DNA of 64,000 nucleotides from Ophthalmolycus amberensis (lineage: Eukaryota > Chordata > Actinopteri > Perciformes > Zoarcidae), in assembly GCA_024529925.1 (NCBI GenBank), contig JAFEUB010000787.1, positions 3,281,001 through 3,345,000 on the forward strand, read 5' to 3'. Both the position numbers and the translations under genes were made by a program. Shown here piece after piece: positions 31,850 to 43,416 of the stretch. The stretch's first letter is position 1, and every line of letters begins with the position of its first letter. The notes beneath the pieces are model-generated. The model worked only from the letters and a program-made list of their open reading frames with translations, did no database searches and was not told where the DNA came from.

Positions 31850-32569
31850 TGTGAGAACTTACAACAAAGCCGTGTTTCATCACAAAGTCTGGTTGGAAAA
31901 GAAAGGACAGGAAGAACACAGAGAACTAGAGGAGATGTTTGTTAGAGAGAGATGAGAAGAAGACTCGGGCAGACAGGTGATTCAATTCCCACTCATGTTC
32001 TTCAGTGACCTCATATTGACCCAATCAAAGAGGCTACAAGATATACAGACAAACCAAAGAGGACAGGAGATACCTGAAAAACTCTTCTTCCTCCTCCATT
32101 TCCTCTCTCCTCTTTGAACCTCTGTTCCCCCTCTGATGAGTCTCCCTGTTGGGTCATTTTCTTTTTCAAACTTGTTCAGAATTGAGAGAGGGGGGGACAT
32201 TGCTACTGTAGTTTCAAAAATTGAAAATGCTGCTTCTACTTCACATAATGTCTTTGGTCTGAAATAAAGAGAGGGTATAAAAGGCAAAGCCCCACGCTGG
32301 ACTTTATGTTTAGTATTAAGTTAATATTTTATGAGACCCAAGACAAAGAGGGAGATAAAAAATAAGGTAAGATACAAAAAGTAAAGGCAGCCGGTTTCTA
32401 CAAAAGCTGAAGGCAAAACGTCCTCAACCCTTTTCTTTGCTAACTAAATCACTCCCACATCCTGTAGTTGTTTTTATATTTTATTTATATGACCATCTGC
32501 TATAATAAAGATGTTTGGGTTTGTTTTTATTTGCTGAAAATTGTGTTGTGTTTGCATTTTTTTTATGTC
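29618..32569. other. Intron 1 segment, nothing recognised beyond a GT run
   Basis: AT-rich, with homeodomain-type TAATTA/TTAATTATC cores at about 30545 and 31190 that would suit an enhancer but prove nothing. No coding frame. Confidence 0.5.
31813..31847. repeat. (GT)17 microsatellite
   Basis: Pure GT run followed by GAGTGTGAG. Confidence 0.95.
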
Positions 32570-32935
32570 CATCTTGTGCTACATTATACTTCTACTCCAT
32601 TACATTTCAGAGGAAAATATTGAACCTTTTTCTCCACCTATCTTACAGCTGGTTAGTTACTACGGTAGTTACTTTACTTCATATTTTACAGGTTTCAGAT
32701 ACACTGTAAGTAGCTCCACCTTGATCAGCTACAATAGCTAAATTCTACAATCAAATAATGTCAAATACAATAATACTATCAGTCAAAGGTGCAAGGCAAG
32801 TACTTTAAAGTAATTTAGCTGTTAATACATATGTATTTTACATAAGAAGACTTTCAAATCAAGAACAAGTACTTTTAGATACTGTAGTTGTATTGTAGTG
32901 AAGAATCTGAGTACCTCTTCCACCACTGCTTCTGA
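32570..32935 (+). repeat. High-copy teleost repeat ending TCTTCCACCACTG (hAT-like, non-autonomous)
   Basis: The block begins around TTCTACTCCATTACATTTCA, continues TTAGTTACTACGGTAGTTAC and AGTAGCTCCACCTTGATCAG, and ends TCTGAGTACCTCTTCCACCA. This is a diverged copy of one of the most abundant non-coding repeats in percomorph fish, whose 3' end reads AGTACTTCTTCCACCACTG. It encodes nothing; open frames inside are chance. Confidence 0.75.
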
Positions 32936-35900
32936 GTGAATTACAAAGTGACTCTGCATTTGCTTTAGTGTGTCATCAATGGACATATATGTTAATCTTT
33001 CACAAAATAAATAAATAAATTCAATATGAAGTATAATGTATAATGTGTTCCTCCATTTGATTTGTGTGAATTCCTTCCTGGGGGACTCGTGTCCTGAAAT
33101 GAGCTGAATTACTCAATAATACTTATGAAACAACACGATAGCTTGATTATTGTGACCGGTGTGAGCCAGCGACAGTGTCTGGCTTCTAAAAATGATGAGA
33201 CGATCATGGGCTGCTTGTACCGCTCGTCATCAAAAGTCAAGTAAGGCAGATCAAGCTGGCTCTTTTCATGGCATCACATTTGATGCCAATGACGAGCGCC
33301 AGCAGCACCTAGCCTGTATGTTGGCAAAGCAGGGAGCTGACAACACCTCATCGGGTCCCATTAATGTGCTGCCAAGACAGGTGAAGGGAGAGACTCACCA
33401 GCCTCACGGAACGCATTGGCACTGGTGATGCTACTGCTGGTGACATTTACCGAACAGCTTTCCAGGTCAGTTGGGAGGATTCTTCCATGGAAATATTACC
33501 TTTAATAAAAGCTCCATGAACCAACAACACATTTCAATTTCAAATGTAATAATCTGGTTGTCCTGAAAAGTACAATATGACGCTTTGGTTTGGTTTGGGA
33601 AGACAGCCCACAGAACTCGGCACCTGTGCCTGCTGGACATCAATGCCTGAAACTATGGCATTTAAAAGCTGTAGTTGCTGAAAGAAAAAAGAAACAAAAG
33701 AAACAAAAGCAGAAAACAAAGCACATTCACATTCAAAGCCTGGAGGATGAGGTGTTGCATTTGGCTAAACATTTGATTTCACAACTTCCTTTTGCTCCTT
33801 CCTGCTAGTCCTAGAGGAGAGAAGCTGCTCTATTCGGGCCGACACTTGTTAAAAAACGTGGAAGGTGTTGAGCTTTTCTGTGTCTTTGTTCTGCTGCTTC
33901 CCTGTTTATTTTTTCTGTGGTCTGTTTCTTCTTTTTGTGCAACATACTCACTCAAATAATGTGACAGCGTACACATGAAAAAAATACATAATGAAGAATT
34001 GCAATATATGTGGCGCTACAGACAAAAGAAATAATGAAATATTAAGCTTTGTGGCCATGCAGTAATCTTGTATGGAGTGATCCGTTGCGTTCTAGGCTGC
34101 CCTCATCGTATCATCACTTCATGGATTTGAGGAATTGGAGAGTTATCTGAGAGGGTGGAGAGAAGGATGGCTTTTTTTTTTTTTTTTTTTACATGAGGGA
34201 TGTACTTCACCATTTTTTTCCCCTTCATAAAGGCCATGGCACCCTCTGGAAAAAAACAACTTTTAAATCAAACTACCCACCCAACATAGATACCAAATCA
34301 TAGCTGAAACATAAAATGACCTGTAGGTTTCCTCAATAGCAGTCAAAATATTTCAGCATAGCAGTGTGTGCAGTGCAGACCTCTCAAAAGTTGGCATAAT
34401 GTGAAAGAAGGTCTGCTTATCGTGACTACGCTAAGGAGATCCAACCAAGGCAGCTGGCAGAGGCAGGAGCCCAGCTCCACCGACATGAGATAGTGGTGCT
34501 GCTCTACCGTTCCTGTCTCACTCTGCCAAAGGCATTCCCTTCAGACTGCAGCCGCTATCCATTGCATAACAACCTAAAAAGACATGCACATCAACCAGAA
34601 ACATCCAACCACATGTCTTAAGGCCTCAGCACAAACCTGCTGTTGCTCTTTAACCTTCTATTTAAGTGCATAACATGTACTCATTTTGGGCTGTCATGGA
34701 CATCTTTCTCATCTTCGTCCCGCCGTGCACTAACTACTAAACCAACAGAACCCTTCTAATATCTGCTGCTATAAGACGACAGCTGTTACTGTGTGCATTA
34801 CAGGCCAACACATCGTAAGAGAAAAGTAGGCTACTTCACAAAGAAAGGCACCGAGTCTAAATTCTAGACATTCTTTTCTCCCACTTTACAAGGTGTGGTA
34901 ACATCGTTCAGGGATTTTTTTTCCTGCCTTTTGCTGTCATAGGGTTAGCCCTAAAACACAAAGAAGCAGCACTGTGATGACGGGATCATCAGAAATATCA
35001 GGTCATTCCCTCTACTGACTGTTGAGGTCAAACCGCTGCATCAACATCTCTCGGACTACTCGGATTAAATGTGAATGAGGGCAAATAAACCTGATGGGAT
35101 TAGCAGACCTTTTAAACATTACTTCAAATGAGCGGACTGCATAATTAGCTGCTGTTTAGACACTTCCCCCTGGAATGCATAATGTTTCTCACTTTTCCCA
35201 TTTTGTCTAACCTCTTGCTTCTCCGGTTTCTCTCTAGTAAGGCTACATTACAGCAGTGCTGGAGTTTCTTCCCCTTAGGAAACTAAGGCCCATTCCACAT
35301 TACACAGCTTTTCACCCTGCATACTGCATCTATTCACAGAGACATCGTACACATGCACGCACATACCCGAGCACACTTACATAACACGTTCACGGCATGT
35401 TAACACATGCGAGCACTCACACAGTCAAACATACTGTACGGTGCAGTGAGGTGACCCTTATATCACACATACAGTATGAGAGCACACACGCATGTCTAAT
35501 GTGGTTGGACTGCACAGTAATGCGCTGGGGTGAGATGGCTGTCCAGCGTGCATGACCCTCGGCAACTACAGGGAGATGGAAAAATAAGACTGTCTGTTCT
35601 CATATTCTGCTGAGCACAGCTAGACAGGACGGCCCTCAATAGGAGATGAGCGTCTGTGTGTGTGTCTGTGTGGGTAAACAGCTGACTGCCTAGCTCTACC
35701 ACTTCTAGTGTGTGTACAGTACATCTGATATATTCATGCAGGCAGAAATACAGTACATTTGCATATACCAGCATCCCATATAACAATTCCAGTTGAACTC
35801 ATCAAAACCTATTTGAAATCTGTTCAAATCACTGTTATCACATTTATTTTAAATAATGGAATTTTCACATTACATTTCCTTTGTGTTACGTCAAGATTCA

Positions 35901-36325
35901 ATTTTCCCATGATGCCTTAGTCAGCCTGGATGTATCGTTCCAGTCTAGATTGTATAACCTTCATGTAACACTGAATGAACCTGAACCTTTGTTGACAGAA
36001 TGTAACCCTCATACAACCCTCTCACATGCACATAAATGCAATTAAACATTCACAAATCCATGACAAAGTACACAAACAGGTTCAAACTATCACTACAGTA
36101 CGACCGTCGATAAAAAGGAGTTAAGACTGTGAAGGTGCATTAATTCCACAGCTCTCTATTGACTTAAGTCAGTTCCACTTTAATGCTGTATGTTGACTTT
36201 GGACTTGTGCTGCCTTCTAGCCACATCATACTAATCCAGCCATGCTCCCTCTTACCACTAAACCTTTCCTAAATTACAGCATTGTCCTATTGTGTATGTC
36301 CTGCTCTAAGCTCTGCTTACTCCCC

Positions 36326-36327
<2 letters not shown>
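32936..36327. other. Intron 1 segment
   Basis: Mostly unremarkable AT-rich DNA. Contains a T19 run (34172-34190). An open stretch of about 72 codons without ATG on the plus strand (about 34405-34620) has coding-like composition but no recognised domain. Confidence 0.5.

Positions 36328-36364
<37 letters not shown>
36328..36364. repeat. (GT)18 microsatellite
   Basis: Pure GT run after TCCCCTTT. A (CA)n run (36481-36504) lies 117 bp further on. Confidence 0.95.
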
Positions 36365-36366
<2 letters not shown>

Positions 36367-36504
36367 CAGTTTGCCTGTGTGGGTGCAAGAGCGTGCATTA
36401 TAGTTTATGGATAATGACAGATAGATGATTTGGGAATGGAACACAAATCAGAGTGACATTTCCTTTGAAGCATCTATGCATACACACACACACACACACA
36501 CACA

Positions 36505-39500
36505 GGTCACCGGAAAACAGTGGAATTAATAGGACCAAAAACAACAATATCCTGACGATTAGAGCTGGGACCTTCAGGCTAAAGAGGATTTGCAGCTTAA
36601 CTTTTTACGATTTAGCTACAAGACTTATGCTCAGGACCACAGTGTAATTGAATAAGACATTTGCATAAGGATTACCAGTACCCAGTTTTAATTATTTTTA
36701 TTTAATACCGCAAAGAGATATTTTCAGTCAAGTGAATAATGGTTATAAATAACAAAGGTAAAGTCAGCAGACACTTAGCAAAATAAAGACAATTCAATCA
36801 TACTCGTCCAAACATTGTCTTATGACTGACATCACCGTTCCAGGAGATGCAGCTGCATCAGCGATGATTTTACTTGCCGCATATAGCGTAAACGTTAAAA
36901 AGGTCCCGTCTCTTCTTAAAGGAAGACGACACATTGCCTGAAGTTCACGTCTTGGGCTCCGGCTATAAAACAGAGGCAAGCCACCACTGTGCAGCAGTGA
37001 TAGTCATATCCTATCAGCATGAACAAAGACTTATCATCTTAAAAAAGACACAGTATTATCAAACATATTTCTCAGTATTTTGCGTTTGTTCCATGGCAGA
37101 CAAAAGAGATCACAGAACAGAGATTAAATGAATAACACTGATGGCTTAACGTGCATGATAACTCACTGGTGGGGCTGCCTGGGACAATAAATCTGAGCCC
37201 TCGTTAATGTAACGAGTGTCACCTGTGCTTTTCCTGCTATGACGAGACAAAATGTCTATCGAGGTCTGTAAAGCTCAAGAATGCAAGCAAGTGACCTGAA
37301 CTGTACATTTTAAGATGAAAAATTATGAATATTACTAATCATTTCTATTTCAATGTACTGCCACTAGAGTTATGAGCGGTGGACAATGTGCTTCACTGAT
37401 CAGCCAAACTAATTATAAACTTACAAAACAATACCACTGAGACATCAAAGATGTTGCTTCCCCACAAACATCTGTTCTGACAAACAGACAAGGGGTAAAT
37501 AAGATGAGTTAGGAAAGGAACAATATGTAGTGTGTCAGTATTGAAACATCAATGCAGGCAAAACACAAAACCATCTATATTTACTCCATATTGACGCTCT
37601 ACCTAAATGAAGGCAGACAGGCGAAAGGGGACTGTGACAGCGAGTTGAAGCAGTTTAATTGACAGATTGAAACAGGGGAGAGAAGAATCCAGGAGCTGAA
37701 GCCACTCATAGTTCATAGATTTTCAGCAAGATTGAGCAATGGAGGAGGACAATATATGCTTGAAGAAAAGCAGATGTGAATGTTCCTTTGATTGCAGGTC
37801 GGCAACGGTTAAAGAGCCTAGCGTGAGAAAAGTGCGTGTTCGGGCAGGAGAGGGTTGCAAAAGAAGAACGGCTGAGACACTGGAGTGAAGGAAAAAGGAA
37901 AAGTGAAGAGCAAAGACCAGCACTGAGGGCTGTCCGCAGCCAGAGAGGTTTTAATGATACCGTCTCAATGACAGATTTCATCGTGCAAGACCTAATGTCT
38001 GGGCACGAGCGCACTCTGAAGTAAGACGTTTCTTTGTGGTTCGTAGTTTAGAAACATTTCTGTGCGATACGGAAACAGTTATTTGGATACAGAACAATGT
38101 CCTAGTCACGTCAATGGCAGCATAAATGCCTGTTAATGTTATTTCATTGATAGAAATGTAAAGAACGAGATACAGTATAGTCTGAGCTGGAAAACACACA
38201 GTAATGACGATGACTCCCAGCAATGCATTTCAACTGCATCTAGAACAGAAGGCTGTTTAATAAGGGTTAAAGCACATCACGCATTAAAAAGGTTCACATT
38301 TCCCAGGACGTTCATACCTACAGCAGGCTACCCAACATCCAACCCCTATGGATGCTGTAACTATTGCACTAACGGCAAAATCAGCATACAATTGTTGAAC
38401 TAATCAATATGCTAGCCTCCTTGCAACCAGTCCCGATGGAATTCACTGCAGTAAATAACAATGAGGTTTTTATTCGACCTGCTTGAGGGTACAAATTTGT
38501 AAGCTACTATAAAGCTGTGAATTCTGTCACATGGGGGGGCAGCTGAGAGACTAGCACTTGTAGATTTATTAAAAGCTACACACCCACTCAGAATACCGTG
38601 TTCTGTATGGAAACTAGGAAATGACTTGTGTAAAATACTGTTGTATGCTAATGTTGGCATTACTTTTACAATGTTTGTCTTTTAAAGAAACTTGGCAGTA
38701 AATGACACCTTTGAGACATGCCACTGTACAAACTTGGGACAGCGCAGAACAAGCATAAACTAAACCTCCAATGGGGCCTACATTAATACAGCAAGACCTT
38801 TGTTTATCGCATTCTTATCTACCAACGCAGCCAACTCTACCGCCACTGCCTGTCGAACAGATTTATTTCCAGCCACAACTACAATTCTGGTATTGTTTTC
38901 ACCTTGTGAGTAATTATGGCAAATTGTGGTCCTGGAGATAGCAGGAAATACCACAGAAGAAGTTTGAGTACTCTCCCAGGTGTTTATATTTCTATATTTT
39001 GTCACAACCATGCAAGATGCAGTCATGAGACTCTACAGTTGTGTAGTTGAGATCATAATAGAGGCCAACTTCAAAGATGGGTGTGGTCCGAGCAAGGGTG
39101 TCGAACGTTGGAGGGTAGGGCACATTGGCCAGCGTGACAGATGTGAAATGTTCTAATGAAGCAATAAAACAAATATTCATATATATATATATATATATAT
39201 ATATTTTATAATCATTTCATAATTGTGCATTTATATTGCAGAAAATTATTCTGTTTTGATGAAGACTGATTTTTAATTTTGCCTGAACTTCTGAAATCCT
39301 AAATGGATTTATGGTCTATTGGCAGGCAATTTCAATCAGACACTTTGATGTACTAACATATTAATGTCAAGAATTGAGTCACTCCCTGTTTTGCTGGGAG
39401 GGGGGGGGGGGTCATTTCAAACAGTGTGGTGTTTGTTATGATGATAAGAGGGTTGAAGAGCCTTCCAAACTATACATTTATTTTGTTGTCTGGAAATTGT

Positions 39501-40499
39501 AATGCCTCCAGCAGAACTCCTGATGGACTCGTCATGATTCTCATTGAAAGGTAACATTTTGGACATTAACTTTACGATATCGATGCAGACAAATTGCAGT
39601 AATTTAGCAAAATTGCAGTCATTTTGCAAAATAGCAAGCTTGACCTGAACTGCTACAGTACAAATCTCCTTTCTTTGACTGGATGACTGATCAAGACATG
39701 GATAATTATTCATTTTCTTTACTGAAAGGAAAATCATGTAAAAGGCAAGCTGACAAGAAGTAATGTAATGTATATGATGACTGATTGCATAATGTTAATT
39801 AAGCGAGTCCTCTCTGTTGATTAACAATGTTGGCTGATTGTGTGGTTGGTTTGTGTTGCTGTCAAGGATGTAGTCATGGTTTTATGTGCTTTGAAGTAGG
39901 GTTGTATGAGGTTCTTATCCACACTCTCACAGTGTATTACCCATTTCAGATGGTCAGCAAGCCCACCGTTTGGAGAAGCAGACAAGAGCACCAGCAGAGC
40001 AAAGTGATGTACTGCTGCGGACGTGGGCAGCAGAAAGACGTATTTTAGACTCTTAAAAGAAAGACCCACCTAAAAAACTAAAATCTGTTTAAGTCTATAT
40101 TCCGACATATATTCCGACATGCAACTGAAGTGAAGGTCCTGTGACTTTGAAGAGAACATAGATAACGTTTACTTTCAGTTCAGTTCCCAATCAGAAAGAG
40201 CTGTCTGATGGCAAGATAAAGTGGTGGCAATATCCTAAATATAGGTTACACTTAAACGGATATTGATTTTTTTAGGCGGGTCTTTCTTTTCGGTGGCTAA
40301 AAAACTATTGGCTGCTGCCTCGTCCACAGCAGTATATTGCTTTGCTCTGATACACTTTTTGTCTTATGTAACAAAGGCCTGCAGTGTCTTGGGATATCAT
40401 GAAATGGGATTTAGAAATGAAGACAAGCACTTCTCCTCACCGGTAACATGTTATGTGTTTACCTTAGCGTGTGTTTCAGATGTTGCAGTGGGTCATAGT
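36505..40499. other. Intron 1 segment, nothing coding
   Basis: Holds a (TA)n run at 39177-39204, a G12 run at 39400-39411 and ordinary AT-rich DNA. Frames up to about 106 residues occur on the minus strand but lack any domain or codon signature. Confidence 0.55.
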
Positions 40500-40740
40500 G
40501 GTGTAACAGCCGAGGGGTGATCCGTGATCGGTACGGATCACCCCTCACGGTTTGCCACACATATGGGATGCGGATTAATTGCACAGTTGAACCATCGCAG
40601 TGTGAAATAATGCAACACGGGGAACAACAAATCTGTGTTTTAATTGGCGGGAGGAGAGATATTAACGATGCACCAGAGCTAACGTGTGGATGCTCCATTC
40701 GGTTACATAATGATGCGTTCATGCTCGATTGAGTAAGAAT
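40500..40740. repeat. Probable hAT-like repeat with strong hairpin
   Basis: Starts GTGTAACAGCCGAGGGGTGA and contains a perfect 14-bp inverted repeat: GAGGGGTGATCCGT (40512-40525), a 7-base loop, then ACGGATCACCCCTC (40533-40546). It continues GGATTAATTGCACAGTTGAA and GCAGTGTGAAATAATGCA, which I associate with an abundant teleost non-autonomous repeat whose ends read GTGTAACGGTTCG. No transposase is encoded. Confidence 0.45.
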
Positions 40741-42477
40741 GAGTGTCGTGCGAAGGTAAATTATAATGTCGTGATATGTTCAAATGCAATCTTGTGAAAT
40801 TTGGTTTTTCACGCAGACAACCTGACTGGTTGAAATGATTTTTGGGACGTCGGTGAAATAAATAAATTGGAGCATTGTTTATGAGTCGCTACCGGTAGGC
40901 GGCAAAAAACTTGATCATGAAAGGACTAGTGGGTCCTTTCATGACATTAGATTAACATTAGATGGCATAATACACCATTTATTAAGCTCTCACATATTTT
41001 CATCTCTGATTTAAGAGGTTGAATATTAATGTATGCAAGTTAACATACGTGACAAACCACAGTAATCTTATATTGTAGGCATGAAAAGCAGTGGCAGCCT
41101 GTAATTATTAGTGTTAACAAGGTCAAAAGTGGCCAGTTGCTCTCGCCGTGGAGAGAATTTTCAAAACGTATGCAAATGTCTGCTCTTACTGATCTCTCAC
41201 ACTCAATTTGTCGATTTTCTTTTTCATACCCGAATGGGACACGAGATTAAAAGCTGCAATCCAGATGGGCACATGCAGGGATAGCTTTGAGACATGTTGC
41301 CAAGTGTGTCAGACAAACAAAGGAACCGCACATTACAATTCAAAGAATGATTTCAAAAATGTTTAACACCTGTTAGTCCCGACGCCTGTTTGTGTACTCG
41401 CTGACAGCATATCAGACATGAAGGAGGAGGTGGAGACAGGTACAGAGACAGAACAGTGCTCTTCAGAGAATAGAAAGGACAGAAAAAGATTGGAGGCAGA
41501 TGCAAAAGAGAAAGAACCAATTATACAGTGGGAGTGAGGCAGGGAAACGGTGACAAAGAGAATAAAATCAAACAATAAAAGCACGGGAGAAAAGAAGATT
41601 TGACCCACAGCGGGCACAGAGAAGTATTTGGGAAATACACTTGGTACTGTGATGGGAGGAAATGAAATGACCAAGATTCAACAGTTGCAAAAGCACATAC
41701 GCACACATACAGACACCATGGATTTACAATAACACACGTGAGAACAGAACAAGTAAAGCTCAATCAAAGCAACTACAGATTAGCCACAGCAGTGCAATAC
41801 AGCTGGAGCTATGAGAATGTCGACTTGTGTTATTGTTTTGCACCGACCGTGTGCCTTTGTGGTCCTCGATAAAGTGGTTTCAAATGAGTTTATAATTTAG
41901 CACTTCAATTGTTTTGTCTACGATTGGTAATCTCAAAGAACCCCTTCAAGAAAACTAATTATTTGTCCCTCTTTTTTGGACCAAATTGTTTTGAACTGTA
42001 AATTTTTATCAGTAAAACCAGAACAGATTTATAAAGCACCATTTCAAAACAAAGAGTTTTGTGCATCAATGTTTTGCGACGCATCTAAGACCGTAAACGT
42101 TTTCCACCCTTTGAAGATGAACTTCTTCTTTCTGGATACACGAGAAGGGCCGTGGGAGTTTTGTGAAAATAAGACGCAAAGGTGTGATATAATTAGTCTG
42201 GAAAACGCTTCATCACTTCAGCGGTGTTAAGCAACATTGTGATGTAATGTAATAATGTGATGAATGAAGGCAGCAAAAACTTTCACATATTGAGACACAG
42301 GGGTCGAGCAATTTGATGCAACACAGGAGAAAACATTGTACAAATAACAGAAATAAAGCAAATGTGTTATTATGTATGCATGCACACGTTCTCAGTAGCC
42401 TTTAGCATAATGGTCAGTAATTATTTTCCATCTTCTATCTTCAGTCGGTCATTTTGTTTAACCAAATAGCATCCTTG
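40741..42477. other. Intron 1 segment, nothing recognised
   Basis: AT-rich sequence; short frames on both strands have no recognisable domains. Confidence 0.55.
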
Positions 42478-42574
42478 CTGTTAGGCCTTCCACAATAAGT
42501 ACTTTTATTGAACAACATATTGTCCCAGAAATAATTGTGATAAACAATATTGATTATGTCGACATGTCAACTAT
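42478..42574 (+). repeat. hAT-like miniature element fragment
   Basis: TTAGGCCTTCCACAATAAG, a CATATTGTCCCAGAAATAAT segment, then TGTGATAAACAATATTGA. This follows the layout TAGGCCTGTCACGATAA...TTGTCCCAGAAATAATTGCGATAAACGATAT known from abundant hAT-like miniature elements in fish and mammals. Only one end is present. Confidence 0.5.
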
Positions 42575-43060
42575 TATTCCGAATATGACAATATTCCGAA
42601 TTTAAAATAAATGGCTCATGCAAACATCATATTCCGTTTGGATATTCTGAATTCGACCTTATTCCGAATGGAGCATTTTCCGATCATATGTGGGATATGT
42701 CGATATCATCTGGATTTTAGGAGCATACTTTGTACATACAGCGCATTCAGAATACGAGTCTCAACAGGGTTTTTACGGCTCTTTGCGACACACGGCTTCT
42801 TTCCTGTTTACGACCACCTCTGTGCACTGAACACAAATGAACTGGCCTACAGTTTGCAAAGCTGGAGTAGAGATGCATAGCCGAAAGAAAGCCCACATTT
42901 CTGGTCGGAAGGAGAAACACCGACCTTTAAACACCATGAAGGACTTGGATAACAACAGGTTTTGGGATATGTGCAAATATCACAACGCCAGCCTTTTCAA
43001 GAAGGCGGTTGAAGGAATGAAGGAGGGAAGCTGGAAAACCATACGACCAAAAAAATAAAC
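42575..43060 (+). pseudogene. DNA-transposon fragment with Myb/SANT-like domain
   Basis: The left part has several direct ATTCCGAAT motifs (about 42577, 42592 and 42660), as in the terminal part of a mobile element. The right part encodes MKDLDNNRFWDMCKYHNAS followed by LFKKAVEGMKEGSW, which resembles the helical Trp-spaced Myb/SANT-like or MADF DNA-binding domain found in proteins of PIF/Harbinger-type and related fish transposons (pattern L-D-x-x..-N-x-x-(L/I)F-(K/R)K-x-VEGMKE-x-GW). The frame stops soon after at 43058, and no transposase core is present. The class is inferred, not proven; the upstream reading frame is disrupted. Confidence 0.5.
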
Positions 43061-43164
43061 TAAATGGACTCTTGGGGATCTGTTAATTAAAATTTTAAAA
43101 ATATAATAACATGATTTAATACTTAAATACAAAAATATAATTATATTGTAATATTTTATCTATT

Positions 43165-43416
43165 TTTATTTGGCACATCACATAATCTACCAGCCACTCA
43201 AAGCCCTTAACAACATGCCAACATTCCCCCATTTACATACACATTCATACACCGATGGCAGAGGTTGCCATACAAGGTGCCAACCTGCTCATCAAGGGTG
43301 GTTCGGGGCTCAGTGTCTTGCTCAAAGACACTTGGACACTCACTCTGGGAACGAACCGGGAACCTAAACCTTCTGATTACTAGATGATCGCTCTACATTC
43401 TGAGCCATGACGCCCC
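43165..43416 (-). mobile_element. tRNA-derived SINE
   Basis: On the minus strand the element opens GGGGCGTCATGGCTCAGAAT, whose TGGCTCAG is a Pol III A box. A GGTTCCCGGTTCGTTCCC stretch follows with a B box (GGTTCGNNNCC). The body then shows GAGCAAGACACTGAGCCCCG and a segment reading GATGAGCAGGTTGGCACC, then TGGCAACCTCTGCCATCGG, all landmarks of a widespread teleost tRNA-SINE. It ends in a GGGCTTTGAGTGGCTGG tail like those borrowed from L2-type LINEs, then A-rich DNA. It is moderately diverged from the consensus I remember; the A box carries extra bases, so it is probably not transcribed. Confidence 0.8.

Noticed and set aside
33192..33428. 78-residue plus-strand frame considered as a decayed exon
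   Set aside because: No family match and no splice sites that fit.
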